Shown: positions 1 through 11,625 of the stretch, piece after piece
Position numbering within the stretch: position 1 is the first letter of the stretch
How the letters are laid out: the number at the start of each line of letters is the position of its first letter
DNA from: Immersiella caudata
Taxonomy: Eukaryota; Ascomycota; Sordariomycetes; Sordariales; Lasiosphaeriaceae
Length of the DNA stretch: 64,000 nt
Direction: 5' to 3'
Assembly (NCBI GenBank): GCA_030512335.1
Contig: JAULSU010000004.1
Coordinates: 5,332,001-5,396,000, forward strand
The notes under the pieces: generated by a model
The model's input: the letters and a program-made list of their open reading frames with translations, nothing else
The model's database searches: none
Told to the model about the DNA's origin: nothing
Program-made: the position numbers and the translations under genes

Positions 1-1
1 G

Positions 2-2849
2 CGTGAGTACGGCCCGGTCCGCTATCGAGTGAACCCCCTGGACAGGACGGAGCCCGAGCAGGTCTCCGACCACTTACTCGACAGCTTGGACGATCCGGCC
101 CCTCAAAAGCGATTGATCGTCGCCGTCGACTTCGGCACAACGTATTCGGCCGTCGCATACGCCGCGCTAGAGAAGGGTGAAGACCCAACGGACTTGGACA
201 CATCGCGCATCTACACGGTTCAGAACTACCCCGATGACGCCAACGTCAGCAGTCTCGACGACCAGATGCGGAGCGAAGTCCCCACCGAAGTCATCTACCC
301 GCTAGATAGGCACTTTCGCCAAAAGGACGGCCCATATGCTGTTCATGACAATCACGACGACGCCGACCCTGCGGCCGATGATGACGCGTTCAGGGATGCC
401 CCATTTGACGCTCATAGTCGCCTAGCCGTATTTGGGCAACACGGCACATACGAGACGGATCCGATTTTCATCGAAGAAGAAACAACCTTTCGATGGGGCT
501 ACGGGGCCCACGAGGCGTGGGGGCGCTCTGCAGCGCATACCGACCCGAACAGCAAGCCCCTGGCCTGCTTCAAGCTACTGCTCGACAGCACGGCGAGGAC
601 ACAGGCAATCCGGATGAGGTTGAACGAAACGCTTGGCGAACTCAAGAAAAAGAGGGTCATCAAGCACAACCTTGATGTCATCGTTGACTTCCTAACCTGC
701 CTTTTACGACACGCCAAGACGGATATCGAGAACGCAGGGTATGACGAGAGCTACAAAAGGGAGATGGTCATGTGTGTGCCGGCCATCTGGACGCAGAAGG
801 CTTGCCGGGACATGCAAAGCGCGATGGCGAAAGCCATGGTGTTGTCTGGCTTTCCAGGCGTCGATTTGGAAGACAAAACCATTGAGAGCCTGTTTATTGT
901 CTCGGAACCAGAAGCAGCAGCGGCTTTTGTGTTGGAAACCGAAAGGGGAATTTCGGTCAGTCATCTTGGGTACCCGGTCGCAGCTGATGTTGACAAGAAG
1001 TACAGCCGGGAGACACCTTCATATTGTTAGATGCTGGTAAGGACCCCAATCACGTTATCGACACGGCCGCATGGCGGAGAATGCTCATAGTTTTGATGTG
1101 GCACAGGAGGCGGGACAGTCGATGCAAATACGTACACCGTTACTACAGCCACTCCCTTGCGCCTCGATCGAGAAGTAGTTCCGCCTGGCGGTAAGCGAGC
1201 CCCCCCCCCCCCCCCCTATTCTCGCGTCTTCTGGCGCCGGAAGAGAGAGGAGACTGCTGACAAGAAAAGGGGGTTTACACGGCTCAAACTATATCAACCA
1301 AGGATTCCGCACCCTGTTGGAAAATCTCCTCGCCGATGAGACGTATCTCAACACCGACGAGAGTACTATCCAGAGCTGCATCGAAAAGATCATCATCAAC
1401 GAGTTCGAGTACAAGGTGAAGCGCACCTTTGACTGCTACACGGCGAGAAACCCCAAGTCTTTCGACATTCCGGGCTTGCGCGCCAATCAGGAGAAAAAGT
1501 TCCAAAGGGGTAATGTGAAGATTCTTGCGTGAGTCCAGGTTGCCCAATTGCCGTACAACAATCGGCTGACGCGGACATTTGTATTTGACCTAGCGACGAT
1601 ATTAAAGGAATATTCCTCGAGCATCTGGAGGGCGTAGCCCGGATCATGGAAGAGCAGCTCCTTGCAGCTTTGGGAAGGAACATCAAGGTTCAAGTTATGC
1701 TACCCACCTCCAAGGGTTACGGTTCCTACTGCTGACTCTAGGTAGAAAGTCCTTCTTATTGGCGGATTCGCCAGTTCCATCTCGCTGCGCAAGTTCCTCC
1801 GGGACCGCCTCGACAAGTTCTGCGCCTCGAGGAACTACCCCGTTCCAGCGTTTCTACCGGCGCTTAAAAGAGGCATCCTTGAACATACGTAAGTGTCCCG
1901 TCCGCATCTGCCATGACAGGACCTGGAATCCCAGCTACGCGGTCCATGAATGTTGAATTCTGACGTGCCTTAGAGCCACCGCTGTCGCTCGCGGGGCCGT
2001 ACTACGCGCACTGAACAAGAATGGCGGGCCGAGTAGACATGCCAAGACAAGCTACGGAATCTGGCGAAGCGAGGAGTATGGGGCATTCCCCGAGCACGCC
2101 GAGGCTAAGAAGTCGTACGATAAGCATGATGGGTTGGAATACGCGGCGGCGACTATTGACTGGGTGCTTAAGCTGGTAATTTTCCACCATCTCTTTACAC
2201 TCCTCAAGCCCCACCCCCCCTGCGTCCAGTACGAATTCCTTGCTCACTTGACCACCTCCTCCCTTTCGTCCGTTCTGCTAACTTTTTCTCTCGAAAAAAA
2301 AAGGGCCAAGAAGTTCCCTCGGTCTGGAGAAGCCCGACCTTCCTCTGCAGCCACACATTCGACTGCTTTCCTCGACGGCCCTTGATCTGTAAGGAGCTCT
2401 TGTATGCTTCCGACCGCGCGACCGAGTCGCACTACCAGCTCAATCATCCCAAGAATGCGGGCGCTGAAGAGATTGGCGAGATCGTGGTCGATTTTACCTT
2501 TCTGAGGACCCAGAATCTGATTCAGCCGATCGAAGGCGGCGTCGATGCGACAGGTAAGAGAAAGGGGAAGAGACACTACAAGGTTACCTATACCATGGTG
2601 ATCCGGGTTGTTGATAGGGATTTGCAGTGTGAGTTTTTCTTTTCTTTTCTTTTCTTTTCGGATCTTGTCATTCGATATTTGATTTCAGTCACTGGAACAA
2701 GGGAGGATACCGAGTGGCAATAGGGGTGAATCATGTAAATGTACACCGCTGACGAATGACGAAATACAGGCTATGCCGTATATGATGGCAGGATCATGAA
2801 GAGGTGTAAAATCAATATCGCTTCGGCATTTCAGCCAGGGGTGAAATGA
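2..2849 (+). CDS. Hsp70-like ATPase (actin-fold), 5' end cut by window edge
   Basis: This encodes an Hsp70-family nucleotide-binding domain of the divergent fungal cytosolic type (Hsp12A-like). The phosphate-1 motif VAVDFGTTYSAVAYA lies in the first exon. The phosphate-2 segment FILLDAGGGTVDANTY appears only after splicing, and the adenosine motif LLIGGFASS follows later. The frame is open to the left edge and has no ATG, so the start lies outside the window. Nine exons give one continuous frame: 2-955, 1006-1036, 1107-1190, 1270-1528, 1594-1693, 1746-1888, 1974-2175, 2304-2628, 2770-2849. I placed the introns from GT/AG signals and phase. No Hsp70 substrate-binding domain is recognisable; the C-terminus is family-specific. 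Such proteins may bind and hydrolyse ATP, but their clients are unknown. The intron at 1191-1269 holds a 17-base C run and that at 2629-2769 holds TTTTC repeats. I am confident of the family and less so of every small exon. Confidence 0.82.
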
Positions 2850-5540
2850 CTGGGGATTGGGCACATGGTTCAGATGTGGTGGTTTGGGGATAGCAAGTTG
2901 TTCGTTCCCTTATCATGTACTGTGCGTAATTGAATGATATTTGCAGGGCTCACACGTCTTGGAAAACATCAGCTGCTGGCTGGGGCGTACAGGGAGAGTA
3001 GAGCAGCTTGCTTATTGTAGAAGCGGCTTGGTGACGTCGTGGCCGATGATTTGCCCGTACCATCCGCTGCGTGATACAACAAGAACTCCACCTCCCGGGC
3101 AGAGTTGCCAGAGAGCAGTGAATAGTTCGCCCGGTGGGGGATCGACTGCGACCTAGATAGCCATTTCGTCATCTTTGGTTTCTCTGAGAGTGACAACTCG
3201 GCCCATACAGCGAGAAGGCGTGCTCCTTCCACCCTGACGACTTCCTCGCCGAGGATTTCGGAGCGCACTGCGTACATCAAGTTGTACCTCGGGATGGCAA
3301 AGTCTAGCCTACGGTATCAACCACCTTTCAGGACCACAGCTAGTGGGCGGTGGGGACCTACCACGACACATACAGGGTTAGGGCTGGAGGTGCTATTTTA
3401 CCTTGGTAGAATTCTTCGCAGCCAAGCTCTAGAAAAAAAATAACCAAGCTTTTTAACCACTTTTCAGCATCCAGCCAGCGGGAGCTTGCGGAGAAAATTC
3501 CCTTGCAGCCCCCGCCCCCCAAGAGAAGTCGACTGGATACGCCTCGGAACCGCCCAACCAATAATGAAACGGGACAAAGTTTCCTCACATAGGTTGCCGG
3601 TGCGCAGCCCATCTGGAAATGCAGATGCAAAGACCCATGTCACCCCCCCCCCCCCCCCCAAGCGTTTTCATCCCGCCATCTTTGATCTAGTGTGCAGCTT
3701 GCATATCGACCTAACTCCCACCGTCTTTCGTTGTTTTCCTGTCCAAGTCTTGATCGAACCGGCTGAGCGACTGACTGCGCTGACCCATGGGCGAACAAGA
3801 CACCGCTCGTCTTGTTCGCCCTGCCCCGCCACGATTCAGTTACCGCCCGCACCTGCCTAGGCGCCGGCATACCAAAGTGTGGTCTTCCATTTGAGGTGAT
3901 GCGGAGGTCGTGGGTTGACGTGATGCGGAAGCGCGCAAAACCCTTTCGGGGCGGCGATGAACACTGACCGCAAACTAAATCGTTCGCCCCTCGCCCCTCA
4001 CGGCGGCGGTCTTGTGGTTCGTGGTCCAGGGTAGTTGGTCTAGCACGCGGGGCGATGATAGATTGACCTGGGCCTGCTGAATGGGGTTTCCACGACCTAT
4101 TGCACAACCAACGTGGAACTGGCCTATTGCAACGACCGCATGCCATCTGCGCCTGGTCCGACGTGGAAGTGTCGGAAGTACAGGTACTTAGCGGTTGTGA
4201 GAATATGTCACAGAACAGGTATTCCTCGGAGTTCAGCACTGATCAGTACGGGCACAGGTACTTCAGCAGCAAGGGGCCCCTGCCTTCCGTTAATATGCGC
4301 CAAGAATAAGAATGGGAAATTTCCGTGACAGGCATTGGACCACAGCTCAAGCATCAAAAGACAGTGCCTGTACGGATACTTTTGGCGGCATTGGATGCCT
4401 GGTGCTGGGTGTGCGGTCGGCCGACCACCCCACAACAACCCCCCCCCCCGACGGAACGTCCCAGAAAAAGGTTGTTTTCCCCGCCAAGAGTTGTTCGGAA
4501 GGTACTCCCACGGAGGTACCTCCGAATTGCCTGAGACGTAGAGTTCGACATTTAGGAATACTTTCTCTCGCCAACAAGTAGTCCCACCCGGAATCAGACG
4601 GCGTTTGTGGACTTCCCTCCTTGTAGTAAATGCGCCCTTGCAGCTTGGTACAATTCACAACATCAATGCCTGGCCTAGAATAAGGGTCTTCGTTGACGGT
4701 CGATGGTTCCTGCTGGCGACATCCCCGACTTTGCCCAATTTCTACTAGCCGGCATGCACCGTCGGGGCCGTGTTCTCGGCTTGCAAGGCGGTCCAGCCCT
4801 TAGACACCTGATTGGGTAGTGGAAACTTTGCATCCCACCATAGCAGCGGGTTTTCACACGCCAGTGCCGTGGTTCGAGCGCTGTCCGTACTCGGAGAGCA
4901 ATCGGATTTTACGTTGGCATCACACCGTGCATCAAGGACCCAAAACCGCCCAATCCACGCATATACTTCCTGGATGCGCAGCAAATCACCGGTAGCACCG
5001 ACCGCCGCATCTACCCCCACTCGCTTCTAAACGCCGTGCATTTGCTCGCGGATGACGGAAACTTGCACGCCCCAAGGCCAAAGACTGGCAAGCTGATAGA
5101 CATACCATGAAGGAGCCTTGCGGATCGGCTGTGACCGGGTCCCTAGGACGGGGCAAAAGGCAGTCAGTCTGCATGTAGAGATCCCCCCCCCCCCTGCTGT
5201 CAGCTGAGTTCATTCATTCAGTATCCCATCCATGCGACTCTTGCCCCCGAGTCGTCCTACCTCTCCGTGTGGCTTCTATCCCATAAATCCCTTTCGACTC
5301 CGGGGGCTGCCACACATATCTCTCTCCATTCTTCTTCCTTCCTCCCAACTTCAAGACTACCCGTGAACATGCGTCCCAGGTGAAGACTCGCTCGTCCAAA
5401 CCACACCGTCCTAAAGATCCTGCCCTACCACGCAATCTTTCATCTCTTCCTTTCTCCCAGCCCCACCTCAACCTCGACCTCCAACTTTGAAGCACAGAGT
5501 CTCCTCCACGCCAACACCATCTCACTCTCAACCGCCCACC
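2850..5540. other. Gene-free stretch, no supported coding region
   Basis: About 2.7 kb between the Hsp70-like gene and the small gene at 5541. The reading frames here are short, lack family motifs and are interrupted. The stretch carries three pure C runs, at 3643-3659, 4439-4449 and 5183-5194, all on the + strand. Pyrimidine-rich sequence before 5541 looks like a promoter and 5' leader. I see no transposon ends, terminal repeats or RNA gene. Confidence 0.5.
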
Positions 5541-5910
5541 ATGCCCAAGCCGCGCCATCCCAAGACAACCTCCAACGCGAGGAAGCCCTTGAAGTCCAAG
5601 CCCAAGAGGTACGCCTAACCCCCCTTGTACTCTCCCTCCTTCCTCTCCTAGGGACGCCCAACTAACGCTACCCGTTCACAGCTCTACCTCTACTCAAAGA
5701 GCGCCAACTTCCTTCACCATGGAACGCTACCTCGCCGCTCCGCCCGAAGAGTTCGAGTCCGCTGCCCTCGGCCCATCGATGATGACACCCGAGGAAACCG
5801 AGCGATACAAGGGAGACGAGATGATCAAGTACCTCAGAGAGTGGGATGAGGAGTGGAAGAAGGCGAATGAAGAGGAAGGTAAACGGTTGTGTTGCTTTAA
5901 TTTAGTCTAA
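5541..5910 (+). CDS. Small hypothetical protein, about 98 aa, two exons
   Basis: I do not recognise this protein. Exon 1 (5541-5608) begins at an ATG after a CT-rich leader and encodes a very basic, Lys/Pro/Ser-rich start. A clean intron follows (5609-5681, donor GTACGC, branch ACTAAC, acceptor CACAG). Exon 2 encodes a Ser/Thr-rich link and then an acidic, probably helical tail with Glu/Lys/Trp-rich residues. The frame stops at 5908-5910. A donor-like GGTAAACG at 5879 could add another short intron, but alternative splicing there leads to a stop almost at once, so the protein end changes by only a few residues. A basic N-terminus plus an acidic helix would suit a small nuclear or regulatory protein, but this is inference. 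Its 3' side runs toward the convergent Ca2+ ATPase gene. Confidence 0.55.
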
Positions 5911-6227
5911 TGGTCGCCAGGATAGGCCTTGCGAATCCCTGTGCCCACGTCTTCAGGATGATCAAGTCAGACAGTACTGTGGCGCTGTGGCGCTGCAACC
6001 TCTGTCGCTCTGGCCTCCAATGGTGGATTTTTGAGTGCCGCTACTGCAAGATGCACACCTGCCGAGCCTTTTACAATAGCCAATCAATGAGCGCTGCTCA
6101 GCGACATTCAGCTGATTCTTCTTTTGTCACTGCGTTTGGTCTCTTGACTGCATCGCATTGTCGACGACGCACTCGAAAAAAGGTCTTTGGCATCTATTGT
6201 CTACCATCTTCTTCTATCCTCTACCCC
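5911..6227. other. Convergent intergenic region
   Basis: This short stretch lies between the 3' ends of the small gene and the Ca2+ ATPase. A reading frame crosses it and runs into the antisense of the ATPase, but it shows no domain. It probably holds both 3' UTRs. Confidence 0.5.
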
Positions 6228-9200
6228 TCACCCCCTCCCAAGGAACCGCCTAACCTCCTTGTTCTGACTCGGCGGTATCCTCCCACCCACAACATCCCTC
6301 ATGATGACAGGATCTCCTTTCCCAGTAGCAGGATGCACCTCCAAGCCATAGGGGCACTCTCCTGGCGAGTTCTTCGCCAGCTCAATCCATCGCGCCAGGT
6401 CCATCTCTCCATTGTTCACCTTCTCTTGTTCGCCGGTACCAGAAAGCCCCGTTCCAATCCGTCTCTGAGATAACTGTCGTTGGAATCTCATTGCCACGTT
6501 TTGACCTCCAAGATCAAGTCCAGCAGACGCAATCGCAGTGGCAACACCGTCCTTGGTCTTCTTGGAGCTTCTCGTCCACCAGCGCCACCGGAAGCGACGG
6601 ATCTTTCTCTCCTCGTCGTCTTCCAGGTCTCCAAAGAAGTACTCCTCTGTTCTCTCTCTTCTGTGATCCTCAACGACGCTGGCCTTCCTGCTTGCCTTGC
6701 CTCTCAGCCGACGGATTAAGCCCGCGACAGGCCTGACAACAGGCTTCAGGCGTCGAGTAACGCTGAGGAAGAAAGAATCGGGAATGGAGCGGATGGCGGC
6801 GCCAAGAGGGAGAGTCAGCGAGCCGAAAAAGATGGTCCATCCCCATTGGGCCCCAGTGAGAGGCTCAGTCTGGAAGGGCTCGCCGCCCTTGAAGATGATG
6901 ACGATTTGGCCGGCGAGGGTGAAGAGCTGCACGAGCATGAACCAAGGATTGCGGAATATGCCGGCGAAGATGTTGAGGCGGTTGTCGGCGCGGCGGCAGC
7001 TATTTGGGTATTAGCATTCCCCACCATGGATAGGGGCGGAGGGGGCTAGACTTACTTCCACTGGTTGAATATCTGCATGAAGATATAAGTGTTGAAGACG
7101 AAGGCCTGGTGTTGATATCCCCCGGTTGAGGTCGTGAAGTAACGGTCTCCTGCATAGTGCAAAGAAAAGATGACAATCAACTGATAGATGGCTTGGCCAA
7201 GGATCATCTTCCACATGGTAGGCGACACAATGTGGACATTTCGTGGCTCAGGCTGCCGCTCAAGGACATCATCGGTGGGATAATCGGTGGCTAGAGCGGC
7301 GGCAGCAAGGATGTCCATGAGCAGGTTCAACCAAAGGAGATGGATGACGGCAAACACGGCAGAGTCGACATCGCCGATGAGCGCAGAGATGATGGTCAAA
7401 AATGCAGCTGTGATGTTGATGGTAAATTGGAACTGGTAGCTGTGTCAGCGTTGTGTCCAATGTGAGATCAATGTGTTCTTTACCTGGATGAACTTCTTCG
7501 CAGCACTGTTCACTGTCCTCCCCCATGCCAACGCCTTGACGATGCTGGAGAAGTTGTCGTCCATGAGAATGATCGAACTTGCTTCCTTGGCCACCTCAGT
7601 TCCACTGATGCCCATTGCAAACCCTACGTCCGCAGCTTTCAGGGCGTACGCATCATTGGTCCCGTCACCAGTCACAGCCACTGTTTCGCCAAGCTTCTTC
7701 AGGTGCCGGACCAGCCTGGCCTTATCCTCAGGGCTCGATCGAGCAAGAACTTGCAGCCGGGGGAGAACGAGGTCGAGTTGTGAGGAGCTCAGCTTCCTGA
7801 AGGTCGGACCGTCCAAGGCGATACCACCCGCCGTGTAGATACCGCACTCGGTGGAAATTGCGCGGGCAGTCTCGAAGGCATCGCCGGTGACCATCCGCAC
7901 GAAGACGCCGGCATCCTGACACTTGCGCACGGATTCGATAACCTCGGGTCGAAGAGGGTCCCGGAGAGCCAGAATTCCAGCCAAGCCCAAATTCCGCATC
8001 ACTTGCTTAAAGTCCACCACAGTATCGCTCTCCCTGGATGCATCTGCCTTGACTGGGGCATCGCTCGTGATCGGAGGCCACGACTCAAAGTCCCGGTATG
8101 CGATAGCAATGGGCCGCAACATCTTGTCCGAGAACCCACGGGCAACTGACGAAAGACCACGGCGAGTTTCCTCGCCGAGTCCTTCAGTCTCCAACCCCTC
8201 CTCGGGCTTGCTGAGTATCTCAGAACAGTGCGGGAGGATGACCTCCGGTGCGCCCTTCACAAGCATGCGATACTTGGGCCCATCCTTGATTACCGTTGCC
8301 ATGCACTTTCTGTCAGCGTTGAAAGGGAAGAGATGAACTGGTGGTGAGTTCTCTCGCTCCTCAGCTATGGGCGCAGTTGCAAAGTGGTCACGGCCGAATC
8401 TCAGCAGGGCTGTCTCGGTGCTGGAGCCAACGAAGTCGCGGGAACCAGGTCCTCCCTTTTCGAAAGCCGTCGAGTTCAGGGTGACACTTTGCCTCAGCAC
8501 GTCCTTCACGTCGGTCGAGATGGCGTCGATCGGCCGTGATTCAGCATCGTCTCCAAAAGAGTACTGTGCCCCCACGATTCCGGATACCACCGTCATGATG
8601 TTCTGAGTCAAAGTACCAGTCTTGTCAGAGCAGATAGTGGTCGCGTTTCCCATCGTCTCGCAGGATCTGAGGAGGCGAACCAAGTTGTTGTCCTTCAACA
8701 TCCGGGTGGTGGCAAAGGCAAGTGCCACGGCAACGGCCAAGGACAGTCCCTCGGGAACACCAATGACCACGACCGTGACAGACAGCATAAAGATGTCGAG
8801 GAAGCTTTCTCCCTTCTCACGAGGGCTGCCGACGAAGTAGCGGAGTCGAACAAGCCAACGGATGAGGAGTATGGTGAAAAAGATGGATCCCACAACGAAG
8901 CCAATGATGATAATCTGCTTGGCAAGTAGCCCGAGTTTGTGTTGTAGAGGTGTTTCTTCCACGTCGTTGCGCAGTGACATCCTGATTCTCCCGTGGATCG
9001 AGTTCGTCCCGACAGCCGTGACAAGGTATGTTCCCACGCCATGTTCGATGCGAGTCCCGCTGTGGATGAAGCAGTCTCCATCCCCCTTTGCCACGGCCTC
9101 ACGTGCTGGTACTTTTTCAACCAGTTCAGACTCGCCAGTGAGGGGCGACTCATCGCATTTGACGGTGAATCCATCGACAAGAATACCGTCCGCTGGCACA

Positions 9201-10030
9201 ACATCGCCAGCCTCCAGTCGCACAAGATCTCCCACGAGGATGTCGAAGACTGAAATCACAACCGTTTTCCCCGATTTCACCACGGCAATCGACCTGTCCT
9301 GGTTCTTTTCGTTGAGTTTGACAAACTTCTTGTTTCTGACCTTGTCGTTGATGGCCTGCCCAAAGACAATGACGAGGATGGCCACTGCGATAGTCACGCC
9401 TTCAATCCATTCGAGTTTTGCTCCACTATCACCCTCGTGGCCAGGCGCAACAGCTTCGTAAATGCCTAGGGCCAATGACACGATGTTGGAAGCGGTGAGG
9501 AGGAAGATGAGTTTGTCGTTGAACGCAAGCCATGCGAGCTGGAGGAGGGACCTCTCCCTTGGCTTTGGCAGACGGCTCTCGCCGTACGTGCTTCGGCGAT
9601 CCGAGTAGCCCTTGGCGTGATGTTCAGAATTGAAGATCTCAGCAACGAGTTCAAGGCCTCCTGGACCTGTGCTGGGAGAGCCAGAGGGCTCGGTAACCGG
9701 AGGCTTGCGGGTTTTGGCAGCCTCGATCGCGGCTGTAGCCGTCACGATGCCGTCCAACACATCTTCATCCACTCCGAGGCCCGCTTTGGTATCTGTCCGC
9801 AGCCCGTGGGCTAGGCCTTCCAGGCCGCCGAAGGCACGGAGAGCGGCGAGGGTGTGCGCATCGTTGAGCTTGTGAAGGTGGTCTACCGAAAAGGCAAATT
9901 TGCAGTTCTCTGGTCGGCTTTTGTCGTTGAAGTCGACAGAAAAATCTACATCGTTTCCGCTCGGCGGTGGGGCTGGCGGACTGGGCAGAGCAACTGCTGT
10001 GATGCTGTCGTCATCATTCGGGTGCGGCAT
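6228..10030 (-). CDS. Plasma-membrane/vacuolar-type Ca2+-transporting P2B ATPase
   Basis: This 1231-residue ATPase pumps Ca2+ out of the cytosol, probably into the vacuole or across the plasma membrane (PMC1/PMCA class). The domains are in the expected order: actuator motif LTGES near residue 297, a membrane helix with PEGLSLAVAVALAF, phosphorylation motif SDKTGTLTQN near 467, nucleotide-binding KGAPE, hinge GDGTND near 788, then the C-terminal membrane helices. Three exons (7484-10030, 7056-7432, 6228-6999) restore the conserved transmembrane segments: FQFTINITAAFL follows the first intron, and the second intron splits a conserved NR-rich stretch before the last helices. The tail of about 180 residues is basic and Ser-rich, a plausible regulatory region. 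The hinge reads NDAYALK where many family members have NDAPALK. The start ATG at 10030 precedes a Pro-rich cytosolic N-terminus. The neighbouring genes are unrelated. Confidence 0.95.
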
Positions 10031-10922
10031 TGCGGCGACTTGAGACCTCCTTGTCGGAACCGGCTCCGTGGGTGGGCGGGTAGACCCAGTCTTTTAGGGA
10101 TCAGAAGAGCCCCAACCCTGCGTCATCGCTTTCCTCGAATCTAGTCGGCCTAGCCGAGTGCCAAGGCCGTATTGCCCAAGAAAAGGCCGAGGTCACTTGA
10201 CACCCAAGCCACGCCGGGCCCGCTTCCATGGGCTGAGTGGTGCCGCCGTTCCGGAAATGGGGCACCGAGCGGGCGATCAGGGTCTTGGCCCCGAATTACG
10301 GTGCCGTCATGGGTCCAACCAGCCACGCCGTGCCGTCTTAGCCGGGCTTGGCGTTTATCCCGGGAAATTTGCGGGCGCCGACTGGTCAACAACCCCTCGG
10401 TCGGAGTTACGAAATGGGTCTTGGTGGGTCCTGGACGGAACGTGGCGCGATCGCAATGCGGCTGTCTGGCAGCGGCTTTCACGATCGTTCCAGAAACGGA
10501 AGCTCAAAGATGGTGATGCCGTCGAATCGCAACCCGAGGTCCACGTTCACGGGCGGGGCTCTGCCCCTCAAATGTCTCGATTCTCTTGAGATCTTGACTT
10601 TGCTGGCACGGTGACCGCACCAATTTACAACAGAGAATTCGAGGAGAAATGCTCGGCGACGGGAGGATCGAAAAGTGCGATCAGGAGAAGTCAATTTTGG
10701 CATGGGTTTGCCATGTGGAAGTTGCGAGTCTGCCCCGCCCCCAAAAACGTGACGGAAGCTTGTTTGCGCGGAGCAGCGGCGGGGTCACGGATTTCCAACA
10801 CTCGAACCTGCGCAGCCACCAGCAACGCCCCCGCTCCCGATCCATAAACGTTTAACCTTCTCTGCTTACCATTCCATCATTTCTTTCCCCTCGACGCGCC
10901 TTGCGGGAGCCTTTCCTCCAAA
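10031..10922. promoter_or_regulatory. Divergent promoter region
   Basis: About 890 bp separates the starts of the Ca2+ ATPase (-) and the NIF3-like gene (+), so it must hold both promoters. No TATA box or known operator stands out. The last 70 bases before 10923 are CT-rich, like a fungal transcription start region. I see no coding frame with domain content. Confidence 0.45.
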
Positions 10923-11377
10923 ATGGCGGCCACGGCGTCCAGAATCGTTCGGTACAAGTTGGTGTTCCACGCCCCACTTGCAGCAGTCGAGACATGCAAA
11001 GCTGCCATCTTCGCCGCTGGCGCGGGGTGCTACCCAGGCAAGGGCGATTACACCGAATGCTGTTGGACGACCGTAGGCACCGGCCAATTCCGCCCTGGAG
11101 ACGCTGCCAATCCCCATATCGGGGCAGTTGGCGTGCTGGAGCATGTTGAGGAAGCGAGAGTCGAGACGCTCTGCGTGGGCGAGGACGTCACGAGGAAGGC
11201 GGTGGAAGCGTTGAAGAAGTCAGTCCCACCCCCGCAACCTCCCGCCCCCACAACCCGCCCAGCTCCCATCTCTACACCCGTTTTGCATCCCGAAATTTCG
11301 CTAACAATTCTCCTTCCTTCAGAGCCCATCCTTACGAGGAGCCATCATATTCAGTCGTCAGGATGGAGGATTTCTGA
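10923..11377 (+). CDS. NIF3/YqfO-type small domain protein (PII/CutA-like fold)
   Basis: Two exons (10923-11218 and 11323-11377) encode 116 residues. The C-terminal signature HPYEEPSY appears only after removal of the 104-base intron (donor GTCAGT, acceptor TTCAG). It is typical of the small PII/CutA-like domain inserted in NIF3 proteins, found here as a stand-alone protein annotated in fungi as NGG1p-interacting factor 3-like. The N-terminal half has VFHAPLAAVETCKAAIFAAG and GDYTECCW, matching the ligand-domain pattern. The metal-binding NIF3 core is absent, so this is not a full NIF3 enzyme. The molecular role of the stand-alone form is unknown; a trimeric ligand- or metal-sensing protein is a reasonable guess. 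It shares the upstream region with the Ca2+ ATPase gene. Confidence 0.8.
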
Positions 11378-11625
11378 TGAGGGGCGCGGAGACGCCGAAA
11401 GCACAGGCCACATCGGGGAGTGGTCTCGGACGTCGATGAGCAAACACCATTGGATACCCGGGTTTTTGGAGCCCGATCCCCGCCAATGGGTGCCTGGTTC
11501 CTCCTTGTCAGCGGCGGTCGCTCAACATCAATCCCCGCCCGCTTCTGTTGAGATCTTCAATCAAGTTTGCTCAATCCAATTTATTTTCCACAACGCGACC
11601 CCCTCGTGCCACTCAACATGCCGCG

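Noticed and set aside
3640..4239. 199-codon minus-strand frame in the 2.7 kb gene-free stretch
   Set aside because: It ends in a Gly run from the poly-C tract and shows no family features.
5910..6473. 187-codon plus-strand frame after the small gene
   Set aside because: It runs into the antisense of the Ca2+ ATPase C-terminus and has no domain.
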